Position numbers and translations under genes: made by a program
Source of the DNA: Oscillospiraceae bacterium
GTDB taxonomy: Bacteria; Bacillota; Clostridia; Oscillospirales; Oscillospiraceae
Length of the DNA stretch: 7,914 bases
Reading direction: 5' to 3'
Assembly: GCA_902802215.1 (NCBI GenBank)
Contig: CADCLH010000129.1
Span: 1 to 7,914, forward strand
The notes under the pieces: model-generated
Told to the model about the DNA's origin: nothing
The model's database searches: none
What the model saw: the letters and a program-made list of their open reading frames with translations, nothing else
Part shown: in pieces, positions 1 to 6,471 of the stretch
How positions within the stretch are numbered: position 1 is the stretch's first letter
Layout of the letters: each line of letters begins with the position of its first letter

Positions 1-405
1 TGCAGCGGCAACCCCGGGCCGGGAGGCTGGGGGGCCGTTCTGCGTTATCAGGGAAAAGAAAAGGAGCTCTCCGGCGGCGAGGCCATGACCACCAACAACC
101 GCATGGAGCTCACCGCCGTGATCGAAGCCCTCGAAGCCCTGAAGGAACCCTGCGCCGTCGAGCTTTGGTCCGACTCCAAATACGTCATCGACGCGCTCGA
201 AAAGGGCTGGGCAAAGGGCTGGCAGAAAAAGGGCTGGATCAAGGCCGACAAAAAGCCCGCCCTCAACCCCGACCTCTGGGCGCGCCTGCTCGAGCTGAGC
301 GAAACGCACGAGCTGCGCTGTCACTGGGTCAAGGGCCATGCGGACAACGAGTTCAATAATCGCTGCGACGCCCTCGCCGTGGCCGAAAGAGAGAAATACG
401 CATGA
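1..405 (+). CDS. rnhA: Ribonuclease HI, 5' end missing (window edge)
   Basis: RNase HI cuts the RNA strand of RNA-DNA hybrids in the cytoplasm (R-loops, replication primers). The frame is open from base 1, and the first residues CSGNPGPGGWGAVLRY match the first beta strands of the family right after the first catalytic Asp (the DG[SA]C motif), so the start codon and that Asp lie just upstream of the window. The other acidic residues are visible: Glu in NNRMEL (106-108), Asp in SDSKYV (172-174) and Asp in RCDALA (367-369), plus the mobile-loop His in VKGHA (337-339). The basic handle region (GWQKKGWIKADKKP) is present, as in the E. coli-type enzyme. An ATG at 85 is internal: starting there would remove the first strands. 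The stop TGA overlaps the start of the next gene by four bases (ATGA), suggesting translational coupling. The gene appears intact apart from the window cut. Confidence 0.96.
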   Translation, partial: CSGNPGPGGWGAVLRYQGKEKELSGGEAMTTNNRMELTAVIEALEALKEPCAVELWSDSKYVIDALEKGWAKGWQKKGWIKADKKPALNPDLWARLLELSETHELRCHWVKGHADNEFNNRCDALAVAEREKYA

Positions 406-2144
406 ACAGAATCGACTACAAGGCCCCGCCGCTGCGGATCTTCGCGCAGTACCTCGCGGGGCACAAGAGGCTTTTCTTCCTCGATATGGGCTGCTCGGTG
501 TGCGTGGCGCTGGTCGACCTCGTCTTCCCCTGGGTCTCGCGCCTGTCCATGTACCGCCTGCTGCCGGACAAGCGCTACGGCGCCTTCTTCGCGGTCATGG
601 CGCTGCTGGCCGCGGCCTACGTCGTCAAAGCAGCGCTCAACTACGTCATCGTGGTCTTCGGCCACCGCATGGGCGTGCTGGTCGAGGCCGACATGCGCCG
701 CGATATCTTCGAGCACATGCAGAAGCTCTCCTTCTCCTTCTACGACCGCCACCGCACCGGCGTGCTCATGAGCCACATCACCTCCGACCTCTTCGAGGTG
801 ACGGAGCTGGCCCACCACGGGCCCGAAAACCTGCTGATCTGCTCGCTGACCTTTGTCGGCTCCATGCTCGTGATGCTCGCGGTCAACTGGAAGCTGGCCC
901 TCGCGCTCGCGCTGGTCATCACGCTGAGCCTGTGGTTCACGCTCGCGCAGCGGGCGGCCATGCGCCGCGCCAACGTCGAGGTCAAGCGCAAGACCGCCGA
1001 TATCTACGCCGCCATCGAGTCGAGCATCTCCGGCATCCGCACCGCCAAGGCCTTCGCCAACGAGGACAGGGAGAGCGAGAAGTTCGACCGCGCCAACGCC
1101 CTCTTCCGCAGCGCCAAGACCGAGTACTACCGCGCCATGGCCTGCTTCCAGAGCGGCATGGAGTTCACCGGCGGCATCGCCCAGGTCGTGGCCATCGCGG
1201 TCGGCGGCCTGCTCATCATGCGCGGGGAGATGAGCTACGTCGACCTCATCACCTTCTCGCTGTATATCTCCGTCTTCATCAGCCCCATCCGCCGCCTGAC
1301 CCAGTTCTCCGAGATCTACATGCAGGGCATGGCCGGCTTCGGGCGCTTCCTCGAGATCATGAACACCGAGCCCGCCGTCACCGACGCCCCCGACGCGAAG
1401 GAGCTCAAAGACGTGCGCGGCGAGGTCGAGTACCGGGACGTCTGCTTTTCCTACGGAAACGGCGTGGAGGTGCTGAAAAACGTCAGCTTCCGTGTCCCGC
1501 CCGGCGGGAGCCTCGCCCTGGTCGGGCCCTCCGGCGGCGGCAAGACCACGCTCTGCTCGCTGCTGCCGCGCTTCTACGACGTGACCGGGGGCGCGGTGCT
1601 GGTCGACGGACAGGACGTGCGTACGCTCACGCAGGAGAGCCTGCGGCGGGCCGTCGGCGTCATCCAGCAGGACGTGTTCCTCTTCGCCGGGACCGTGCGC
1701 GAGAACATCCGCTACGGCCGCCCCGACGCGACCGACAAGGAGGTCGTGGAGGCCGCGGTCCGCGCCGAGATCCATGAGGAGATCCTGCTCATGCCCGACG
1801 GCTACGACAGCTTCATCGGCGAGCGCGGGGTCATGCTCTCGGGCGGACAGAAGCAGCGCATCGCCATCGCGCGGGTCTTTCTGAAAAACCCGAAGATCCT
1901 CGTGCTCGACGAGGCGACCTCCGCCCTCGACACCGTCACCGAGCAGCGCATCCAGGCGAGCTTCGACGAATTGAGCCGCGGGCGCACCACCATCACCATC
2001 GCGCACCGCCTCTCCACGGTCCGCAACGCCGACTGCATCGCCGTGGTGGAGGACGAGCATATCGCCGAAATGGGCAGCCACGACGAGCTGCTGGCGAAAA
2101 ACGGCGTCTACGCCGCGCTGTGCCGCGCACAGCAACTGAAATAA
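402..2144 (+). CDS. ABC exporter half-transporter (fused permease and ATPase)
   Basis: The 580-residue protein has the usual length and order of an ABCB/MsbA-like half-transporter, which works as a dimer in the cytoplasmic membrane and exports a substrate using ATP. An N-terminal six-helix membrane domain covers about residues 20-300 (hydrophobic blocks near 24-46, 62-86, 148-182 and 255-295), with the coupling-helix region around LSFSFYDRHRTGVLMSHITSD. The ATPase domain starts near residue 340: Walker A GPSGGGKTT (375-383, Lys381), Q-loop Gln423, signature LSGGQ (479-483), Walker B ILVLDE with Asp503 and catalytic Glu504, the D-loop SALD, and switch His535 in TIAHRLS. All catalytic positions are intact, so a homodimer is plausible and no partner half is seen nearby. 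The start is set by the ATGA overlap with rnhA; only a purine-rich AAAGAGAGAAA precedes it, so coupling probably matters. The substrate (lipid, drug or peptide) cannot be told from sequence. Confidence 0.95.
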   Translation: MNRIDYKAPPLRIFAQYLAGHKRLFFLDMGCSVCVALVDLVFPWVSRLSMYRLLPDKRYGAFFAVMALLAAAYVVKAALNYVIVVFGHRMGVLVEADMRRDIFEHMQKLSFSFYDRHRTGVLMSHITSDLFEVTELAHHGPENLLICSLTFVGSMLVMLAVNWKLALALALVITLSLWFTLAQRAAMRRANVEVKRKTADIYAAIESSISGIRTAKAFANEDRESEKFDRANALFRSAKTEYYRAMACFQSGMEFTGGIAQVVAIAVGGLLIMRGEMSYVDLITFSLYISVFISPIRRLTQFSEIYMQGMAGFGRFLEIMNTEPAVTDAPDAKELKDVRGEVEYRDVCFSYGNGVEVLKNVSFRVPPGGSLALVGPSGGGKTTLCSLLPRFYDVTGGAVLVDGQDVRTLTQESLRRAVGVIQQDVFLFAGTVRENIRYGRPDATDKEVVEAAVRAEIHEEILLMPDGYDSFIGERGVMLSGGQKQRIAIARVFLKNPKILVLDEATSALDTVTEQRIQASFDELSRGRTTITIAHRLSTVRNADCIAVVEDEHIAEMGSHDELLAKNGVYAALCRAQQLK

Positions 2145-2145
2145 C

Positions 2146-2154
2146 GGGGGAGGA
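2146..2154 (+). promoter_or_regulatory. Ribosome binding site of the GNAT gene
   Basis: GGGGGAGGA lies in the 16-base gap after the ABC transporter stop, with the GGAGG core seven bases before the ATG at 2161. It fixes the acetyltransferase start and shows independent initiation within the same transcript. Confidence 0.8.
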
Positions 2155-2160
2155 ACCGCC

Positions 2161-2739
2161 ATGCTGACATTACAAAAGGCCGGACACCGGGATCTGGAGC
2201 GCTACTATCCGCTGCTGGAGACGGACTTCGATTCGGAGGAGCTGGTCGGGAAGCTCGCCCTGCACCGGGGCATGATGAACGGCACCGTCGACTTTCTCAC
2301 CCTGCACGACGGGGACAGCGGCATGGACGCGGGCTACGCCGTCGTGCTGACCAAAAACCTCTACGGCTATGTCGACCTCAAATACATGGCCGTCATGCCG
2401 TGGTTTCGCGGGCGCGGCTTCGGCGTGCAGCTCATGCGCGAGCTCAACCGCCGCTACGCCGACGCGCAGGGCGTGCTCGCCGAGATCTCCGAGTTCGACG
2501 ACCCAGACCCCGATCGGCTCCGCAAGCTGCGCAAGTTCTTCACGCGCTTCGGCTACGAGGAGCTTAAAAGCGACTACAGGATCGCCGGGGTGAAGACAAA
2601 TCTCTACGTCAAGCCGATGAAGGGCAACGCGGACCTCGCGCCCGTCGTCCACCGCCTCCTGCCCGACTTCTACACCCGCTTCATGCCGGCCTCCGCCGTC
2701 TGGCGCATGCTGGACATCAAAGCGCCGGAAAAGGAATAA
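2161..2739 (+). CDS. GNAT-family N-acetyltransferase
   Basis: This 192-residue protein belongs to the GNAT fold, which moves an acetyl group from acetyl-CoA to an amine of a small molecule or protein. The acetyl-CoA pyrophosphate-binding motif A is clear: a beta strand YVDLKYMAVMPWF followed by RGRGFG (residues 83-88, the R-x-x-G-x-G/A pattern) and the helix VQLMRELNRRY. Further on, AEISEFDD and KFFTRFGYEEL fit motif B, where a late Tyr often acts as general acid. A roughly 40-residue tail (VHRLLPDFYTRFMPASAVWRML) follows the core; I do not recognise it, and it may shape the substrate pocket. The gene sits 16 bases after the ABC exporter, so the two are probably co-transcribed, but a functional link is only a guess. 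The substrate is unknown. Confidence 0.88.
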   Translation: MLTLQKAGHRDLERYYPLLETDFDSEELVGKLALHRGMMNGTVDFLTLHDGDSGMDAGYAVVLTKNLYGYVDLKYMAVMPWFRGRGFGVQLMRELNRRYADAQGVLAEISEFDDPDPDRLRKLRKFFTRFGYEELKSDYRIAGVKTNLYVKPMKGNADLAPVVHRLLPDFYTRFMPASAVWRMLDIKAPEKE

Positions 2740-2744
2740 ACTAT

Positions 2745-2769
2745 AGGGGACGGCTGCCGCCGCCCCTTT
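2745..2769 (+). terminator. Probable intrinsic terminator after the rnhA-ABC-GNAT unit
   Basis: Six bases after the GNAT stop, AGGGG-(A)-CGGC pairs with GCCG-CCCCT: nine base pairs with one bulged A and a TGCC loop, followed by only TTTC. The stem is strong but the T tract is short, so termination is probably incomplete. That would allow read-through toward mfd, which has no obvious promoter of its own. Confidence 0.55.
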
Positions 2770-2794
2770 CAGACCGCAGACAAAGCCCAAAACG

Positions 2795-2898
2795 ATGTCC
2801 TTTCGAGCGAGCGTCAGCGAGTCGAGAAATCCCAAGCGTACGAAAACCCGACGCTTGAGATCCTTCGACTCCGGCTTCGCCTCCGCTCAGGATGACAA
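2795..2898. repeat. Palindromic interspersed repeat (MITE/REP-like), ~104 bp
   Basis: The stretch between the terminator and mfd is one long imperfect inverted repeat. From outside in, pairs form between TGTC (2796-2799) and GACA (2894-2897), GAGCG (2805-2809) and CGCTC (2884-2888), GAGTCGAG (2819-2826) and CTTCGACTC (2864-2871, one G-U), and CAAGCGT (2833-2839) and ACGCTTG (2851-2857), around an 11-base loop. The ends resemble the recurring TGTCATCCTGAGCG / CGCTCAGGATGACA type of intergenic repeat I know from many bacterial genomes; its minus-strand translation gives the familiar spurious peptide HPERRRSRS. AAAACG occurs directly on both flanks (2789-2794 and 2899-2904), a possible target duplication, though it is A-rich and could be chance. 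No protein is encoded. With the terminator it accounts for nearly the whole 174-base gap 2740-2913. Confidence 0.75.
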
Positions 2899-2913
2899 AA
2901 AACGGACCCCCGT

Positions 2914-5013
2914 ATGAATCTTCTTTTCAGCCAGATCCTCAACCACAAGGAAGCCGCCGCCCTCCCCTCTCTGCGGGAGAGCGGAGGGCTTCCTGCGCTC
3001 GTTTCCGGCCTGTCGCCGGTGCACCGGGCCAATCTCGCCGCGGCGCTGTACGGCGCGCTCGGCCTGCCGCTGTTCGTAGTCTGCGCCGACGACACCGCCG
3101 CCGAGACCTTTGCCCGCGACCTTGCGGCCATGACCGGCGAGGAGGTCGCGGTCCTCGGCATGCGCGACTATGTGTTCTACCCCGCCGAGGCCGCCTCGCG
3201 CCAGAGCGAGCAGAAGCGCCTCGCCGCGCTCTACCGTCTGGCGAAGGGGGAGAGCGCGCTGACCGTCGCCTCGGTCTCGGGCCTGATGCAGCGCACCCTG
3301 CCGCCGAAGGCCCTGTTGCAGACCGCCTTCACGATCGCGGACGGGGAGAGCGTCCCGCCCGAGGACGTGGAGGACGCGCTGCTGCGCTGCGGCTACCGGC
3401 GCAGCCCCCAGGTCGAGGGCCCGGGCCAGTTCGCGCGGCGCGGCGGCATCCTCGACTTCTTCTCCCCCGCCGACCGCGAGCCGGTGCGCATCGAGTTCTG
3501 GGGCGACGACGTCGACTCCATGTCCTTCTTCGACGTGCAGAGCCAGCGCCGCACCGAGCGGCTCGAGCAATGCACGGTCCTGCCCGCCGTCGAAGCCCTC
3601 AGCGCCCTCTACCCCGGCGGGGCCGCGGCGCTGGCAAAGGAGATCGAGCGCTTCGCCGACAGCTATCAGAAGCGCCGCAGAACGGAGCTCGCCGCGACGC
3701 TCGCGGCCAATCTCCGCGCCGACGCCGAAAAGCTCGAAAACGCCGTGCCGCTGTCCGATCTCGACCGCTACCTGCCGCTTTTGTACGGCGAGGCCAGCGC
3801 CCTCGACTATATCCCGGCGGAGGCCGTCGTCTTCCTCGACCAGCCCGGACGCTGCGCCGAGCGGGCGCGCGCGTACGAAAAGCAGCTTTCGGAGGACGTG
3901 GGCGAGCTGCAAAAGCGCGGCATGATCGCCGTCAGCGCCGAGGGCTTTCGCGTCTCGAACGAGGCGCTGTTCCGGCGGCTTGCGGACAGCCCCCTCTACA
4001 TGGCCGACGCCTTCACCGTGGGCCGCGCGCCTCTGCCGCCGCGGACCCTGACCAGCATCCTGGCCAAGCAGCTCCCGTCCTACGCGGGCTCGGCCCAGAC
4101 CGCCTGCGACGACGTGGCCGCCTATCTCAAACAGGACTGCCGCGTCGTGGTCCTCGCCGCCGACGAGCGCCGCGCGTCGGTGCTGCAAAGCTTCTTCAAC
4201 GAGCGCGGCGTGCAGGCCCCGGTCTTCCGGGAGCTGACGCGCCTGCCCGAGCCGGGCCGCTGCGCGATCACGATCGGCGCGGTGTCCGCGGGCTTCGAGT
4301 ACCCGGCCCTGCGTCTTGCGGTGCTGACCGACTCGCAGCTGCTGCGCGCGCGGGGCAAGCAGGCGAAGGCCGCCAAAAAGCTCCCGCCCGGGCGTGAGCG
4401 CATCGAGTCCTGCGCCGACCTCTCGGTGGGCGACTATGTGGTGCACGAGAACCACGGCATCGGCCGCTTCGCCGGGATCGTGCGCATGCAGGTCGACGGC
4501 TTCGACAAGGACTATATCAAGATCTGCTACGCCGGGACCGACTCGCTCTACGTCCCGGCCACCCAGCTCGACCTGGTGTCGAAATACACCGGCGCGGGCG
4601 AGGACAAACCCGTGCGTCTGTCGAAGATGGGCGGGGCCGAGTGGGCGAAGACCCGCAGCCGCGCCAAGGCTTCGGCCCGCGACATGGCCGACCGCCTCAT
4701 CACCCTCTACGCCCAGCGCCAGCGCCTGCCCGGCCACGCCTTCGCCCCCGACAGCGAGTGGCAGCGCGAGTTCGAGGAGAACTTCGGCTACACCGAGACC
4801 GACGACCAGCTCAAATGCGTGGCCGAGATCAAGGCCGACATGGAGAGCTCGGTCCCGATGGACCGTCTGCTCTGCGGCGACGTGGGCTTCGGCAAGACCG
4901 AGGTCGCCCTGCGTGCGGTGATGAAGTGCGTGCTCGACGGCAAACAGGCCGCGATCCTCGTACCGACCACGGTGCTGGCCCAGCAGCACTACCAGACCGC
5001 TTTGCAGCGCTTC
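2914..5013 (+). CDS. mfd: Mfd N-terminal part (UvrB-like module, RNAP-interaction domain, helicase lobe 1 start)
   Basis: These 700 residues hold the front of Mfd. Residues about 1-220 form the UvrB-like module that contacts UvrA (GPGQFARRGGILDFFSPA is the conserved stretch near 170-187, followed by PVRIEFWGDDVDSM). A poorly conserved middle follows. The CarD-like RNA-polymerase interaction domain begins near residue 503 (VGDYVVHENHGIGRF) and runs to about 575. The first helicase lobe contains FGYTETDDQ, Walker A GDVGFGKTE (655-663, Lys661) and motif Ia PTTVLAQQHY. Frame 1 then continues without a stop to 6444, but residues 701-1176 of that reading are out of frame: an Arg/Pro/Ala-rich sequence (such as GHRRPGLARAARARERG) unlike any Mfd. 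The real product, if made, would be a UvrA- and polymerase-binding fragment with half a motor and a junk tail, or would be degraded. Confidence 0.85.
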
Positions 5014-5017
5014 CCGC

Positions 5018-6388
5018 ATGGGCACCGGCGCCCAGGCCTCGCGCGTGCTGCGCGAGCTCGCGAGCGGGGAATGCGACCTCGTGATCGGCACGCACCGGCT
5101 TTTGAGCAAGGACGTGAGGTTCAAAAACCTCGGGCTTCTGGTCGTGGACGAGGAGCAGCGCTTCGGCGTGACGCACAAGGAGCACATCAAGGAGCTCTCG
5201 CGCGGCGTGGACGTGCTGACGCTCACCGCCACGCCCATCCCGCGCACGCTGAACATGGCCATGTCCGGCATCCGCGACATGTCCACCATCGAGGAGCCGC
5301 CCGAGGACCGCCAGCCCGTGCAGACCTTCGTGCTCGAGCACGACTGGGGCGTCGTCTCGGACGCGATCCGGCGCGAGCTCCAGCGCGGCGGGCAGGTCTA
5401 CTACCTGCACAACCGCATCGAGGACATCGAGCGCACCGCCCGCCGCCTGCGGGAGCTTCTGGACGACGACGCGACGATCGCCGTCGCCCACGGGCAGATG
5501 GACAAACAGCAGCTCGCCGCGGTCATGGACGCGGTCGTCTCCGGCGAGACCCAGATCCTGGTCTGCACCACCATCATCGAGACCGGCATCGACATCCCCA
5601 ACGTCAACACCCTCATCATCGAGGACGCCGACCGCCTCGGCCTTGCGCAGCTGCACCAGATCCGCGGCCGCGTCGGGCGCTCTACCCGACGGGCCTCCGC
5701 CTACCTTACGTTCCGCCGCGACAAGGTCCTGACCGAGGACGCCGAAAAGCGCCTCAACGCGATCCGCGACTTCGCCGCCTTCGGCTCGGGCATGAAGATC
5801 GCCATGCGCGACCTCGAGATCCGCGGTGCGGGGAGCCTGCTGGGCGCGGAGCAGTCCGGCCACATGGTGGACGTGGGCTACGATATGTATATGAAGCTTC
5901 TCAGCGAGGCCGTGCTCGAGGCCCGCGGGATCGCGCCGCCGCAGCGCGCCGACTGCTCGGCGGACCTCGCCGTGGCCGCGAACATCCCCGAGCGCTATAT
6001 CGAGTCGAGCGAGCAGCGCATGGATATCTACCGCCGCATCGCCCTGATCCGCACCGAGGAGGAGGCCGACGACCTCACCGACGAGCTCATCGACCGCTTC
6101 GGCGAGACCCCGCCCGGCGTCAACGCCCTGATCCACGTCGCCCTGCTCCGGGGCGAGGCCGGACGCGCCGGCATCACCGATATCGCCCAGAAAAACGGCT
6201 GCCTGCGCTACACGGTCGCGGACTTCGACATGGAGAAGGTCTCGGCCCTGTACGCGAGGCCCGAGTACAACAAGCGCCTGCGCGTCGAGGCGGGCTCCAA
6301 GCCCTGCCTGAGCGTGAAGATCCTCAACAAGGCCCGCGTCATCGACGAGGCGCGCCGCTTCGCCGCCGACTGGGGAAAAGGCGTGTGA
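5018..6388 (+). CDS. mfd: Mfd C-terminal part (rest of helicase, TRCF domain)
   Basis: This frame holds the back half of the Mfd motor. Positions counted from the ATG at 5018: ECDLVIGTHRLLSKDV, motif II DEEQRF (Asp at 44), motif III TATPIPRTLNM (from 70), motif V TTIIETGIDIPN (184-195), motif VI QIRGRVGR (214-221), then GSGMKIAMRDLEIRGAGSLLG in the translocation (TRG) region. The C-terminal TRCF domain that masks the UvrA site follows (ERYIESSEQRMDIYRRIALI, then LIDRFGETPPGVNALI). The gene ends normally near residue 456. The ATG at 5018 is just the first Met in the frame (open since a TGA at 4919-4921). It has no ribosome site and sits inside what should be the SRFR region, so I doubt it is a true start. 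Without Walker A this piece cannot hydrolyse ATP. Confidence 0.82.
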   Translation: MGTGAQASRVLRELASGECDLVIGTHRLLSKDVRFKNLGLLVVDEEQRFGVTHKEHIKELSRGVDVLTLTATPIPRTLNMAMSGIRDMSTIEEPPEDRQPVQTFVLEHDWGVVSDAIRRELQRGGQVYYLHNRIEDIERTARRLRELLDDDATIAVAHGQMDKQQLAAVMDAVVSGETQILVCTTIIETGIDIPNVNTLIIEDADRLGLAQLHQIRGRVGRSTRRASAYLTFRRDKVLTEDAEKRLNAIRDFAAFGSGMKIAMRDLEIRGAGSLLGAEQSGHMVDVGYDMYMKLLSEAVLEARGIAPPQRADCSADLAVAANIPERYIESSEQRMDIYRRIALIRTEEEADDLTDELIDRFGETPPGVNALIHVALLRGEAGRAGITDIAQKNGCLRYTVADFDMEKVSALYARPEYNKRLRVEAGSKPCLSVKILNKARVIDEARRFAADWGKGV

Positions 6389-6403
6389 GTTCACAGAATC
6401 TCC

Positions 6404-6432
6404 TTGATTTGCCCGTCAAACGATGGTATAAC
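6404..6432 (+). promoter_or_regulatory. Sigma-A promoter with extended -10, upstream of the foldase gene
   Basis: TTGATT (6404-6409) and TATAAC (6427-6432) are separated by 17 bases, and TGG directly before the -10 gives the extended TGn motif. Transcription should start near 6439, leaving a leader of about 33 bases before ATG 6472. It lies in the 83-base gap right after mfd, so the foldase is expressed independently of the broken gene. Confidence 0.8.
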
Positions 6433-6455
6433 GGAGAAGTCTGAAACCGGAATAC

Positions 6456-6462
6456 AAAGGAG
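6456..6462 (+). promoter_or_regulatory. Ribosome binding site deciding the foldase start
   Basis: AAAGGAG is followed by three nearby ATGs at 6464, 6467 and 6472. The first two share a frame that stops after three codons (ATG ATG ATA TGA), while 6472, nine bases after the site, opens the long frame and gives a proper membrane-targeting N-terminus. The start is therefore 6472. Confidence 0.75.
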
Positions 6463-6471
6463 TATGATGAT

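Larger units (their letters stand above)
2914..6388 (+). pseudogene. mfd: Transcription-repair coupling factor Mfd, frameshifted
   Basis: Mfd is a large ATP-driven DNA translocase that pushes stalled RNA polymerase off damaged DNA and recruits UvrA. The whole gene is recognisable, but its two halves are in different frames: residues 1-700 read from 2914 in frame 1, and the rest reads in frame 2 to the TGA at 6386-6388. The jump falls between ...QQHYQTALQRF (ends 5013) and TGAQASRVLREL (from 5024). In E. coli and B. subtilis Mfd, as I remember them, 14 codons separate this RF from the T/S that follows the conserved SRFR; here only ten bases do, implying a 32-base loss including SRFR. No other stop or frame error is visible and codon style is uniform, so the lesion is either recent or an assembly error. 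The only in-frame start is ATG 2914 (a TGA lies at 2893-2895); its ribosome site is weak (GGA, 2904-2906). Confidence 0.88.

Noticed and set aside
321..2162. 613-codon open frame on the minus strand opposite the ABC transporter
   Set aside because: It is a shadow of the high GC at third codon positions of the + strand gene. Its translation is a His/Asp/Val/Gly/Ala-rich, domain-free sequence, and the opposite strand encodes an intact ABC exporter.
2795..2898. The palindrome as a terminator for + strand transcription
   Set aside because: It is followed by an A run (AAAAAA) rather than a T run, so it does not fit an intrinsic terminator in the + direction.
2814..3161. 115-codon minus-strand frame spanning the repeat and the mfd start
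   Set aside because: The HPERRRSRS-type peptide is the known spurious translation of this class of intergenic repeat; the remainder is a shadow of mfd.
5014..5023. Programmed ribosomal frameshift in mfd
   Set aside because: There is no slippery heptamer at the junction, and about 10 conserved codons are missing as well. A slip would not restore the lost SRFR segment, so a deletion or assembly error fits better.
2887..5289. 800-codon open frame on the minus strand opposite mfd
   Set aside because: Same shadow effect. The sequence is low-complexity (many VGHVAG/LRQ-like pieces) and the + strand carries all Mfd motifs.
5018..6388. Split Mfd working as two separately translated subunits
   Set aside because: No ribosome site precedes the ATG at 5018, and the conserved segment between motifs Ia and II is missing from both pieces.
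4829..6394. 521-codon minus-strand frame opposite the mfd 3' half
   Set aside because: It mirrors conserved helicase codons and has no motif or ribosome site of its own.
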